A stretch of DNA of 64,000 nucleotides from Paraburkholderia antibiotica (GTDB taxonomy: Bacteria; Pseudomonadota; Gammaproteobacteria; Burkholderiales; Burkholderiaceae). Numbering within the stretch: the stretch's first letter is position 1; each line of letters begins with the position of its first letter. The DNA lies in the NCBI RefSeq assembly GCF_012927125.1, contig NZ_JABBFZ010000004.1, positions 186,001 through 250,000 on the forward strand. The letters are read 5' to 3'. The position numbers and the translations under genes were made by a program. Shown here one piece after another: positions 1-7,892 of this stretch. Below the pieces are notes generated by a model. The model made no database searches and was not told where the DNA came from. It was given only the letters and a program-made list of their open reading frames with translations.

Positions 1-343
1 CGGCCTGCACGACGCACAGAGGCGCGCCGCGTTTGACGGTTTCGCCGGCCTGCACGCGCATCTGTGCGATACGCGCGACGTAGGGCAGGTTGATCGTCGT
101 CACGCTCGACGCGGTGGCCGCGACGATCCCGAAGCCGCGCACGGGTTGGGCAATCTCGGCGCGTTGCACGCGCACGGTCTGTACCGCGACCGACGGTTGC
201 GGCTCGTGGGCGGCGCTATCGTCCGCGCGGACCGGATGAATGGCGGCATACAGCAGCACCGCGGCAACGAGCGGCGCGACGACGGCCGCGACACGCGGCC
301 ACGACCGTCGTGCTGAAAACAGGTTAAGCGGGCTATTTCGCAT
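1..343 (-). CDS. RND efflux membrane fusion protein (HlyD/CusB type), N-terminal part
   Basis: Only the first 114 codons are in the window; the gene runs off base 1. The protein starts with a short basic stretch, then one hydrophobic segment (about residues 18-34) that is a signal or membrane anchor, then the start of a periplasmic adaptor domain. VQAGETVKRGAPLCVV has the turn typical of the lipoyl-like hairpin of membrane fusion proteins. Its ATG lies inside the last 11 bases of the upstream tolC-like gene, so the two are translationally coupled. The family links an inner-membrane RND pump to an outer-membrane channel. A metal-efflux (CusB/CzcB) role is only inferred from the CusC-like partner; the pump gene should lie beyond the window. 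Confidence 0.8.
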   Translation of the reverse strand, partial: MRNSPLNLFSARRSWPRVAAVVAPLVAAVLLYAAIHPVRADDSAAHEPQPSVAVQTVRVQRAEIAQPVRGFGIVAATASSVTTINLPYVARIAQMRVQAGETVKRGAPLCVVQA

Positions 344-1718
344 GAGTGTCGATGAAAGTCTGGGCGGAAGAGAAGGCATCGGGAATCGCGCTGCCGAGCA
401 GCGCCTGCAAGCCGACACGCTGTTCGGCGAGCGCTTCGCGCAACGTCGCGACGTCGATGCGTTTGGTGAGCGCGGCGCTTTGCGCATCGGTGTAGGCGCC
501 GAGCGCGAGGTCGTGGTCGGCGTAGGCCGCGGCGGACTCCTGCGCGGTGCGCTCGACGCCCGGCAGCGCGGCCTCGGTCTGCTGCAACTGGCGCGCGAGG
601 ATCGTGCTGTCCTCGCGTAGCCGCGCAACGTCCGCGTAGGCCTGGTTCAGGCGCGTCTGGTATTCGTCGCGCAGCCGTTGGCGGGTCGCTTTTTCGATCG
701 CGACGTTGCCCTGATTGCGATTGAAGATCGGCAGACTCAGATTGATCTGGAAGCCGCTCGTGTAGATGTTCGACGTGTCGCGTGCGCGTACGAAGCCGAC
801 CGACAGGCTCGGAAACTGGCTCAGAATCGCCGCGCGATATTTCTGCTCCTGCGCCTCATAGCCGGCTTGCAACGCGATCAGGTCGGGGCGACGATGCGCG
901 AGGTTGGCGAGGGCCGCGTCGAGCGTGGTGTCGGAAAGCGGCTCGGTGTCGAGATCGTGATCCATCTGCAACTGCACCTGCACGTCCGGTGCGAGACCGA
1001 GCAGCGCATTCAGATCGTGATGCGTTTGCGCGGCCGTGCGTTCGGCGTCGGTGTATTGCTTGCGCGCATCGTTGTAGGCGAGCAGTGCGGTAGTGAGCGT
1101 GTCGTCGGTCAGGTTGCCGTCGGCGCGCGCCGCGGCCATGCGCTCGTAGCGCGTGCGCGCGAGATCGCGCTGCTGTTGCAACAGCGGTAGCGTGCGCTGC
1201 TGGAAGCAACGCTTGATGAACAGCTGCCGCGCCTGCGCGACGATCTGCCATTCCTGCCACAGCAGGCCGAGATCGGTCTTCGCGACCGTTGCGTCGGCGG
1301 ATTGCTTGTTGGCGCTGCGCAGCACGATCGCCATCACGTCGATGCTCAGGCCGTAATTGAACGCGCGCGTGGTGCCGGCCGCGCCCGGATAATCGCTCGA
1401 CACGCTCAATTGCGGATCGGGCAACAGGCCCGCCGAATACGCCTGCGCGCGGGCGATGCCGAGATCGTCGCGGGCCAGCTTCAGGTCGGGATTGTTGGCG
1501 ACCGCGAGCATCGCGACTTCGTCGATGTCGAGACCATCGGCGGGATCGAAGCGATGTGCGGCCAGCTCGGGCAACGGCATGCTGTCGGGATCGATGTGGA
1601 TGCGTTCGAGCGAACGCGCGGACGTGGAGGTGTCCTGCGGCGCGAGCGGCTCGCGGTGATACATCGCGCAGCCGCCGACGAGCAGCGCGCACAGCGGCAC
1701 GAGCGCACGCAGACGCAT
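333..1718 (-). CDS. TolC/CusC-family outer-membrane efflux lipoprotein
   Basis: A 461-residue outer-membrane factor for a tripartite efflux system. The start chosen gives MRLRALVPLCALLVGGC, a lipoprotein signal with lipobox LVGGC. The reading frame is open to 1802, but the extra 28 residues would bury this signal. The mature part carries the two coiled-coil repeats of the family: ALANLAHRRPDLIALQAGYEA is the usual motif before the second repeat, followed by the FPSLSVGF and INLSLPIFNRNQG strand motifs. It is the first gene of the operon and overlaps the membrane fusion gene by 11 bases. The promoter region carries a tandem hexamer box matching the one before the two-component genes at 4837. 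The substrate is not readable from sequence; heavy metal is a reasonable guess. Confidence 0.88.
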   Translation of the reverse strand: MRLRALVPLCALLVGGCAMYHREPLAPQDTSTSARSLERIHIDPDSMPLPELAAHRFDPADGLDIDEVAMLAVANNPDLKLARDDLGIARAQAYSAGLLPDPQLSVSSDYPGAAGTTRAFNYGLSIDVMAIVLRSANKQSADATVAKTDLGLLWQEWQIVAQARQLFIKRCFQQRTLPLLQQQRDLARTRYERMAAARADGNLTDDTLTTALLAYNDARKQYTDAERTAAQTHHDLNALLGLAPDVQVQLQMDHDLDTEPLSDTTLDAALANLAHRRPDLIALQAGYEAQEQKYRAAILSQFPSLSVGFVRARDTSNIYTSGFQINLSLPIFNRNQGNVAIEKATRQRLRDEYQTRLNQAYADVARLREDSTILARQLQQTEAALPGVERTAQESAAAYADHDLALGAYTDAQSAALTKRIDVATLREALAEQRVGLQALLGSAIPDAFSSAQTFIDTHAK

Positions 1719-1866
1719 CGACCGGGATGCGGATGCAACGCGCGACGCAGCCAGCGACGCAAATGTCGACGCGGTGGCCGCAACGGCATGGGAAGCAGAC
1801 AAAATCCGGCTCCTGTGAATCGGTGAAGAGGCGGGCGATCGGGACGATGCCTCGCAAGCGGAGCCA

Positions 1867-1900
1867 ATTGTGAGAAGTACGCGCTTAAGACAGGCTTAAC
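1867..1900 (-). promoter_or_regulatory. Promoter of efflux operon with tandem hexamer response-regulator box
   Basis: On the minus strand 1900-1884 reads GTTAAG CCTGT CTTAAG, followed by 11 bases and a -10-like CACAAT (1872-1867). The half-sites are 11 bp apart, as in PmrA/QseB-type boxes (YTTAAK-N5-YTTAAK). The same box and the same 11-base gap to a -10 element occur upstream of the response regulator at 4837. Confidence 0.55.
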
Positions 1901-2136
1901 GTGTGGTTGCGTGTGATGATCGGCGGGTGATGGATGGGTGGTTGGGGCGTTGGTTTGCGAGCTATAAGGAGAGACGTGGTGCGGTCGGGCGGCTGATTTT
2001 GCGGCTGGGTGTCTGGCCTTTCTTCACTATCGGTGCGCTTTTTTTTCGTTGTTATTCGACAGGGCGCGGCTTGTATTACGCATTACGAGCGCAGGATCTG
2101 CGCGAACGCGCGAGCGATCGTGCCTTCAATCCGCAG

Positions 2137-2622
2137 TCACGATAAAGACCACGGATCGACCTTGCCGCCCTCGATCACGAAATGCTTCGCGTCGGAGTCG
2201 GGTTCAAACACGCGCCAGTCTTCTTCATTTTCTACACCGTGCGGGGTGACGGTGAGCCGCAAGCCGCGCGACAGTATGAGAGTCACGGTCGCCATATCGC
2301 CTACGTCTATACCTTGAACCGTTGTCGTATGGCTCGGCATGAGCCAATCGTGTATCCGGTGCGCTGTAAAGCGGATACTGTCCTCCGATACTGAAAAATC
2401 CGCGTAGGACGCGAGGAGCTGGCCATTCTGTTCCAGTCTCCAGCCGCATTGAATATGCAGCGCCCAGGCGCCGCCTTCGAGAAGCGTTCCTCGGCGAGTC
2501 GTGTACTGCTTCTGCGGGCCAAAATGAAGTGTCAACATGTCTGCCGCGTAGCTGACAGAGCTTATATCGAGGCCAACAAGCGCGGAAAGGCGGCGCTGGA
2601 TCTCTTCTTTGGTGTTAGTCAT
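2137..2622 (-). CDS. Hypothetical protein, 161 aa
   Basis: I do not recognise this protein. It is a soluble-looking 161-residue sequence with no signal peptide or membrane segment. A central stretch ALHIQCGWRLEQNG followed by SYADFS resembles small cytosolic proteins often found near polymorphic or secreted toxins, but this is weak recall and not a domain call. It is the last of four minus-strand small genes (4558 down to 2137) with codon use less GC-biased than the surrounding core genes. An immunity-like role is possible from context and is not shown by the sequence. Confidence 0.6.
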   Translation of the reverse strand: MTNTKEEIQRRLSALVGLDISSVSYAADMLTLHFGPQKQYTTRRGTLLEGGAWALHIQCGWRLEQNGQLLASYADFSVSEDSIRFTAHRIHDWLMPSHTTTVQGIDVGDMATVTLILSRGLRLTVTPHGVENEEDWRVFEPDSDAKHFVIEGGKVDPWSLS

Positions 2623-2782
2623 CGCCGTCTCGGAACATGTCTTGAGCCTGCTCCATCATTTCGTGACCGTCATGCCGAAGAACTGCAGGCGCTGCCATGT
2701 GCTGGCTTGATGTGGTGGGGGCGGGTAACGCGCGATGGCGGTATCGTCCGGACGATGGTTTACGGCGTGCGGTCTATGTTTG

Positions 2783-3064
2783 TTAAGACCTGTCGACTGG
2801 ATCCTGCGTCACCGACATGTACTGCCTGATGTCGGGCTGACCGAGCGCAATCACGTTGAGCATGGCGACGCCAAGCCGCCGCGCGAATTCGTCGTCGATC
2901 TTGAAGTCGTGTTCGTCGAGCAAAATTGGCATCTTGATCTTCCCAGCCACAAGGGGAGCCACCTCCGCGGGATCGACGGATTGCACGGTAAGGGCTTGAT
3001 TTTCCTCAGAGTACGTTAGAACCACTGAATACGGCGGATGGGAAACCATCAATATCCTCTGCAC
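2783..3064 (-). CDS. Hypothetical protein, 93 aa
   Basis: A 93-residue protein without recognised motifs; predicted alternation of strands (YSVVLTYSEENQALTVQSV) and a helix, no signal peptide. Its start overlaps the end of the 248-residue gene upstream by 16 bases, so the two are very likely co-translated. Small partner genes overlapping a Cys-rich secreted-looking gene are common in toxin/immunity pairs, but nothing in this sequence proves such a role. Confidence 0.55.
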   Translation of the reverse strand: MQRILMVSHPPYSVVLTYSEENQALTVQSVDPAEVAPLVAGKIKMPILLDEHDFKIDDEFARRLGVAMLNVIALGQPDIRQYMSVTQDPVDRS

Positions 3065-3795
3065 TGTTGATAATTGTCGAACACATTTTTCTCACAAATG
3101 GCACGGCCTCGAGAACCGCTCATCGGTCTGGCGATCGCGCTACAAAATTCCATGTCGCGCTCATACTGTTCAAAGCAGGCTGACTCTGTAGCTTCGCTCA
3201 CACCCCGTGCGGCGAGGTCAGTCACATCGACACCCACCGCGTTTTCAGAATACCCGAACGGCTGCGCGTCCCCGAGCGGCGTCGAAACCGGTGTAGCGAT
3301 GGTCCCATCGGGCAGCACGTCGCCCGGGCGCGCGAACCAGATCGCAAGGCCGTCGTCGGCGGGCAGCCTCGGCAATCTCGGGCGTTCAAGCGAACGCGCG
3401 GCACGCACGACAGGCTGCGTGCGTCCGAAGAGCTGGGATGGTGTGACGGTCTCGTAGTACGGCCGGATCTCCTGCTGAATGGGCGCGGCGCTTCTGTTCG
3501 GTGCCAGCGGCTTCGATATAACGGCAATCACTTCGCTGCGCCCGACGGCAGCCTGCAGCGCCCGCACGAGCTGTTCCGGCGTAGCGCCGCTTGGCAATGC
3601 GCCGACGCGCGCATCGCGCAGGAACGGGAGGAGTCGTCTTAGCTGACGGCCGTCGCGCGCGAGTTCTTGCGCCGCGGCCGAGGTGATGAGCCGGTGGCCC
3701 TCGCGCGCCTCGTCGCTCAACGGGTTGCCGCGGTATTCGTACCGCGTGTAGAGCGTGCAACTCCGGTGGATTCCAACCTTGAAATCAATTGCCAT
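3049..3795 (-). CDS. Hypothetical protein with Cys-patterned C-terminus, 248 aa (possible toxin-associated)
   Basis: Unrecognised 248-residue protein. It starts MAIDFKVGIHRSCTLYTRYEYRG, has a middle rich in Arg, Pro and Leu, and ends in a compact tail with four cysteines: ACFEQYERDMEFC, then RAICEKNVFDNYQQC, ending RGY. This C-x12-C...C-x11-C tail resembles small Burkholderia proteins I recall seeing near secretion-system cargo, but I cannot name a family. No signal peptide is evident. It overlaps the 93-residue gene that follows by 16 bases. The preceding 400 bases (3796-4198) hold no convincing gene. Confidence 0.6.
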   Translation of the reverse strand: MAIDFKVGIHRSCTLYTRYEYRGNPLSDEAREGHRLITSAAAQELARDGRQLRRLLPFLRDARVGALPSGATPEQLVRALQAAVGRSEVIAVISKPLAPNRSAAPIQQEIRPYYETVTPSQLFGRTQPVVRAARSLERPRLPRLPADDGLAIWFARPGDVLPDGTIATPVSTPLGDAQPFGYSENAVGVDVTDLAARGVSEATESACFEQYERDMEFCSAIARPMSGSRGRAICEKNVFDNYQQCRGY

Positions 3796-4198
3796 CTATT
3801 GTGTCGTACTGGCCAGATCAGCCGATACAACTATCACGGCGGCCGCATTGCGCGTTGCAAAGAATGCCTTCCCGATTTCGCCGCGAAGGCTTGAAGTAGG
3901 CTCCGACAGGCGCCGGAACGCACTGCGACGCGAGCGATGGCAACTGGAACATCGTGGGAAACTGTCAACACGCACAGATGCATGCAAACAGCGATAACAC
4001 TGAAGCCGGAACGGCGACTAAGACCGACGCTCGGACCAGGCTTGGTAAGGGCGTCACCACATTCAAATCCAGCACAAACATGAATGTGCCGAGGTTCACG
4101 ACTCCAGCAAAAGTCCCTGGAGAGGGGCCAAACTGGAATCTACGATATTTTGAAGAATGCCCGCTGAGCCGAAAAGCCAGCGGGCTTTTCCCGTCCAT
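3796..4198. other. Gene-poor spacer
   Basis: Short frames exist on both strands but none has a plausible ribosome-binding site, family motif or codon bias. No repeat or hairpin with a T-tract stands out apart from a short self-complementary stretch around 4164-4192 (GCCCGCTGAGCC ... GGCTTTTCCCG), which might end transcription from the gene at 4558. Confidence 0.4.
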
Positions 4199-4558
4199 TT
4201 ACTGCGCCAGAAAACCGATGGGCCGAGTGGGTTTTTCGGTGCGAACCTTCACGAGTAACACGGACGTTTGAGTGAAGTGCTGGACGAGCCGTGCTTCTTC
4301 GCCGGTCTCGATAATGCCGTCGAAACAAAAAAACTGGCCCGAAAGTGTCAGTCGAGTGATTTGTAGCGAGATCGTCTTGCCGAACGATGCCAGAAGTCCG
4401 CCAACTGCTTCACCGTTCTCCAGTGAGTCCTGGAATTCTTCGATTTCGGCCCTTAGTGTTTCGAATGCATATTCGACCGGTGTTTTAATCTCCGGCAAAG
4501 GCGCAGCCGGCAGCGGTTCGAACGTTGAAACGGGCTGTATCAGGCTTGATTTGGGCAT
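4199..4558 (-). CDS. DUF6173-like protein, 119 aa
   Basis: The C-terminal half follows the pattern of the DUF6173 family as I remember it: FGKTISLQITRL, then FDGIIETGEEARLVQHFTQTSVLLV, then a closing IGFLAQ. The N-terminal 35 residues are Pro/Ser rich. The ATG at 4558 is preceded by GGGAAGAG at good spacing; the frame continues 5 codons further to a TTG that would lie inside that site, so the ATG is preferred. Function of the family is unknown. It is the first of a minus-strand series of small genes, although about 400 bases separate it from the next. Confidence 0.6.
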   Translation of the reverse strand: MPKSSLIQPVSTFEPLPAAPLPEIKTPVEYAFETLRAEIEEFQDSLENGEAVGGLLASFGKTISLQITRLTLSGQFFCFDGIIETGEEARLVQHFTQTSVLLVKVRTEKPTRPIGFLAQ

Positions 4559-4766
4559 TTCTCTTCCCGGCAAATGGGTTGTAGGAGAACGGCGGTCAGA
4601 TACAACTTTTCAGAAGCGTTGGAATGCACCCTCGCGAATATTAGCGTGTTCGGGCTCACAAGAGTGGCGCCGCGTCGGCGCGCAGGCTGTCGAAGCTGGC
4701 GCACGTCCGGCTGGGGTTTAGTCATTGACAATGACTCGACATGATTCGTTATGAATCGTCCTCAGT

Positions 4767-4800
4767 GTTAAGGTCTCGTTAAGCCGCCGCAACCGATAAT
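4767..4800 (+). promoter_or_regulatory. Promoter of the two-component operon with tandem GTTAAG box
   Basis: GTTAAG GTCTC GTTAAG at 4767-4783 is followed by 11 bases and GATAAT at 4795-4800, a good -10. The box therefore sits over the -35 region, the usual place for PmrA/QseB-type activators. Just upstream are two more symmetric elements: GTCATTGACAATGAC (4721-4735) and GATTC-N5-GAATC (4743-4757). Autoregulation is the likely meaning. Confidence 0.55.
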
Positions 4801-4836
4801 ACGGCCGCTCAATTCGCACGAAAGAGGGGAGAGGCC

Positions 4837-5499
4837 ATGCGCCTGCTACTGGTCGAAGACGACGACATGATCGCGGAATCGGTGCTCGGCGCGATGCGCC
4901 GCGCGGGCTATGCGATCGACTGGGCCGAGGACGGCCGCGCGGCGGAACTGTCGCTCGGCAACGATGTGTACGACCTCGTGCTGCTCGATCTCGGCCTACC
5001 GAAGAAGGACGGCATCGACGTGCTGAACGCATATCGCCGCAACGGCGGGGCGGCGCCGGTCATCATCCTGACCGCGCGCGACGCGGTCGACGAACGCATC
5101 CGCGGCCTCGACGCCGGCGCCGACGACTACCTCGTCAAGCCGTTCGATCTCGACGAACTGGCCGCGCGCATCCGCGCGTTGCTGCGCCGGCGCACCGGCC
5201 AGAAGCAGCCGGTCTACAGCCACGGCGAACTGACGCTCGATCCCGCCGCGCACGAAGTCACCAAAGACGGCGCGCCGCTGCCGCTCGTGCCGCGCGAATT
5301 CGCGCTGCTGCAGGCGCTGATCGAGGAGCCGACGCGGGTGTTCACGAAGGCCGAGCTCGAAGACAAGCTGTATGGCTGGGGCGAGGAAGTCGGCAGCAAT
5401 ACGATCGAAGTGCATGTGCACAGCCTGCGGCGCAAGATCGGCGCGGAGCAGATCGTGACCGTGCGCGGCGTCGGCTATCGCCTGAAGCGATGCGGATGA
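4837..5499 (+). CDS. OmpR/QseB-family response regulator
   Basis: A 220-residue DNA-binding response regulator. The receiver domain (about 1-115) has the acidic pocket VEDDD, the phospho-acceptor Asp51 in LVLLDLGLP, Thr in ILTARD and Lys in YLVKPFD. The C-terminal half (about 125-218) is an OmpR winged helix: PREFALLQALIE, SNTIEVHVHSLRRKIG, and the closing VRGVGYRLKR. RBS GAGGGGAGAGG precedes the ATG. The kinase gene starts 10 bases before its stop. The closest family look is QseB/PmrA/TctD; the signal cannot be told from the sequence. The same operator-like box is found at its own promoter and at the efflux promoter at 1884-1900. Confidence 0.92.
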   Translation: MRLLLVEDDDMIAESVLGAMRRAGYAIDWAEDGRAAELSLGNDVYDLVLLDLGLPKKDGIDVLNAYRRNGGAAPVIILTARDAVDERIRGLDAGADDYLVKPFDLDELAARIRALLRRRTGQKQPVYSHGELTLDPAAHEVTKDGAPLPLVPREFALLQALIEEPTRVFTKAELEDKLYGWGEEVGSNTIEVHVHSLRRKIGAEQIVTVRGVGYRLKRCG

Positions 5500-6869
5500 C
5501 GTCGATTCGCCGCTGGCTGCTCGGTTGGCTGATCTTCGGCATGGCGGCGGCCTCGGTGGTCGCGGCCTACGCGATCTTTCATACCGCGCGGCGCGAAGCC
5601 AGCGAACTGTTCGACTACGAGCTGCGCACGGTCGCGCTATCGTTGCCGTCGAATCTGAGCGGCACGGGCGGCGGCGAGCATCACGACCCCGACTTGGGCG
5701 ATCTGGCCGACGACCGCATCGTCATCGCGATCTGGAACGACAGCGGCGCGCTGGTCTATCACTCCGCGCAGGCGCCGGTGTTCGAGCGTCTGCCGCCGGG
5801 TTTCCATACGGTGACGCGCGGCGACTATCACTGGCGCGCTTTCGGCGTCGCGCAGAAAGACCGCTACGTGCAGGTCGCACAGCCGGTCTCGGTGCGCGAG
5901 GATCTCGCGCTGCATCTTGCGTTGCATACGCTGTGGCCGCTTGGCGTACTGTTGCCGGTGACGATCCTGCTGGTGCTGCTGGTGGTCGCGCGTGGGCTCG
6001 CGCCGATTGGTGGGCTGTCGCGCGCGCTCGCGACGCGCTCGATCGATTCGCTCGAACCACTGCGGCTCGACGGCACGGTGCCGGTCGAAATCCGCCCGCT
6101 CGTCGAAGCGCTGAACGATCTGCTGCAACGTCTGCATACGGCGTCGCAGGCGCAGCGCACGTTTATCGCCGATGCCGCGCACGAATTGCGCTCGCCGCTT
6201 GCGGCGCTGAAGCTGCAACTGCAGGCGGCGTCGTGCGATGGTTCGCTGAGGGGCGAGGGGCAGACGCTCGAGCGCGTCGAGTATCGCGTGAATCGCATCA
6301 TCCATCTGGTGCAGCAACTGCTGACGCTTGCGCGCGAGGACGCGCAGCCGGTTACGTCGAGGGTGCCGGTCAGTCTGCGCCGCATCGGCGAACAGGCGGT
6401 CAGCGACTGCTCTTTGCTCGCGGAGCTGCGCGAGATCGATCTGGGACTCGAATGCGAACACGCGCGTGAATCGAAGGATGCGTATAGGGTGCTCGCCGAA
6501 CCGCACGGGATGAGCGTGCTATTAGGAAACCTGATCAATAACGCGATCCGCCATACGCCGCCCGGCGGCCGGGTCGATGTGGTGCTTACGCGCTCGGACG
6601 GGCAGGTCGGCTTCGAAGTCGTCGATAGTGGCTCGGGCATTCCGGAGGCGGAACTCGCCCGCGTATTCGACCGTTTCTATCGCGGCGAGGATTCGAAGGG
6701 CGAGGGCAGCGGGCTCGGCCTCGCGATCGTCGCGCGGATTGCCGAGCGTCATCAGCTGGCGCTGTCGCTGCGCAACAACGTCGGCGCGCCCGGCTTGCGC
6801 GTCACCGTAACGGGGCTGCGCGCGCACGATGCCGACACGTCCGTCGCGGCCGCGGGCGAGCCGTCCTGA
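5490..6869 (+). CDS. Sensor histidine kinase (QseC/TctE-like)
   Basis: A 459-residue membrane kinase. TM1 lies at about residues 7-30, a short periplasmic region of about 115 residues follows, and TM2 is around 150-170 (LWPLGVLLPVTILLVLLVV). A short linker then leads to the dimerisation box AAHELRSPL with His231 as likely phosphorylation site, and to the ATPase domain with N box LINNAIRHTP, G1 DSGSGIP, F box FDRFYRGE and G2 GSGLGLAIV. It overlaps the response regulator by 10 bases. The short periplasmic sensor fits the QseC/PmrB/TctE group. By context it may control the efflux genes at 1-1.7 kb. Confidence 0.92.
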   Translation: MRMTSIRRWLLGWLIFGMAAASVVAAYAIFHTARREASELFDYELRTVALSLPSNLSGTGGGEHHDPDLGDLADDRIVIAIWNDSGALVYHSAQAPVFERLPPGFHTVTRGDYHWRAFGVAQKDRYVQVAQPVSVREDLALHLALHTLWPLGVLLPVTILLVLLVVARGLAPIGGLSRALATRSIDSLEPLRLDGTVPVEIRPLVEALNDLLQRLHTASQAQRTFIADAAHELRSPLAALKLQLQAASCDGSLRGEGQTLERVEYRVNRIIHLVQQLLTLAREDAQPVTSRVPVSLRRIGEQAVSDCSLLAELREIDLGLECEHARESKDAYRVLAEPHGMSVLLGNLINNAIRHTPPGGRVDVVLTRSDGQVGFEVVDSGSGIPEAELARVFDRFYRGEDSKGEGSGLGLAIVARIAERHQLALSLRNNVGAPGLRVTVTGLRAHDADTSVAAAGEPS

Positions 6870-6951
6870 TTCCACTGTGGGGTTGTCACGAGCGCGTTGG
6901 CGCACGCTGCTACAATCTCGTCTTTACAGATCGACAGATTGGTTGTGCACT

Positions 6952-7851
6952 ATGGGTTTCGAACAACTCGCTGAACTGAAGAAGCAACTGGCTGCGGCGC
7001 GTGCCGCTACCGAGTCCACCGGCAAGTCCGACCGCAAGTCGGCTGCGCGGCCCGCTTCGAAGTCTGGTGGCAAGCCTGCTTCAGATCCGGCCGCGAATTC
7101 TGCCGCCAATGCCGGCGCGCGGTCTGGCGGCCGTTCCTCGGCGAAGCCGGCCGGCAAGGCTGGCGGCCGCCCGGACGGCAAGCCGGGCTCGCGGCCCGCT
7201 CGCCCGCAGCAGCGTGGTGCGGCGCCCGCGGCTCAGGCGGCGGACGCGAAACCGGTCGATCCGGTGGTGCGCTCGATCGGTCGTCTGCAAAAGCGTTTCC
7301 CGGTTGCGTTCCCGAAGAACCCCGCGCCGAAGCTGCCGCTGAAAATCGGTATTTTCGAAGACCTCGTCGTGCATGCGAAGGATCTGTCGCTGACGGAAGC
7401 CGAATTGCGCGACGCGATCAAGACGTGGTGCCGTGGCGGCCGTTACTGGAAGAGCCTCGTCGAAGGCGCGGCGCGTGTCGATCTGGCGGGCGTCGAAGCC
7501 GGCAAGGTTACCGCTCAGGAAGCCGCTGGCGCGCAGCGTCTGCTCGCGCATCGCGCGGCGAAGGGCGCGCAGAAGGCCGCTGAAACGGCAGCCGGCGCGA
7601 ATGCGGCGGGCGATGCGGGTGCGGCCACGCAGAATGTAGCTGCAGCTGGCGAAGCGCCGACCGATGCGGCAAGCGCGGCGGTAGCAGCCGAACCGGCGGC
7701 TCCGCAGGCGGACGCACCGGCGGTATCGGTGGAACAGGCTCAGGCCGACGTTGCCGCGAATGCTGCCCATAACGCTGCCGATAACATCTCGGACAGCACC
7801 CCGGCCAAGCCGCAGGCCGACACCCCCGCGTCCACCCCCTCCCAGGCGTAA
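6952..7851 (+). CDS. proQ: ProQ/FinO-domain RNA-binding protein
   Basis: A 299-residue protein whose middle (about residues 100-205) is a ProQ/FinO domain: RLQKRFPVAFPKNPAPKLPLK, IGIFEDLV, LRDAIKTWCRGGRYWKSLV and AQRLLAHRA. This domain binds structured RNA, small RNAs and 3' ends. The N-terminal arm is low complexity (Lys, Ser, Gly, Ala, Arg) and the C-terminal arm is Ala-rich; both are probably disordered. The start MGFEQLAELKKQLAAAR is the conserved N-terminus of beta-proteobacterial ProQ-like proteins; a longer frame open from 6829 lacks support. It stands alone, 82 bases after the kinase gene. Confidence 0.88.
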   Translation: MGFEQLAELKKQLAAARAATESTGKSDRKSAARPASKSGGKPASDPAANSAANAGARSGGRSSAKPAGKAGGRPDGKPGSRPARPQQRGAAPAAQAADAKPVDPVVRSIGRLQKRFPVAFPKNPAPKLPLKIGIFEDLVVHAKDLSLTEAELRDAIKTWCRGGRYWKSLVEGAARVDLAGVEAGKVTAQEAAGAQRLLAHRAAKGAQKAAETAAGANAAGDAGAATQNVAAAGEAPTDAASAAVAAEPAAPQADAPAVSVEQAQADVAANAAHNAADNISDSTPAKPQADTPASTPSQA

Positions 7852-7892
7852 TCTCCGCCGTCGGCCCGCGCGATCTCGCTTAGAGGCAGCGC

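Noticed and set aside
855..1190. Several long plus-strand frames over the tolC-like gene and similar antisense frames over other GC-rich genes
   Set aside because: They mirror the coding strand's codon bias, lack start signals and have no domain sequence.
1903..2145. 80-codon plus-strand frame (GTG start, internal ATG at 1930)
   Set aside because: Composition is plausible, with a hydrophobic patch, but there is no ribosome-binding site, it runs through the efflux promoter side and ends inside the antisense gene at 2137. Insufficient support.
3965..4198. 77-codon minus-strand frame
   Set aside because: No ribosome-binding site and no motif; the hydrophobic tail is likely chance.
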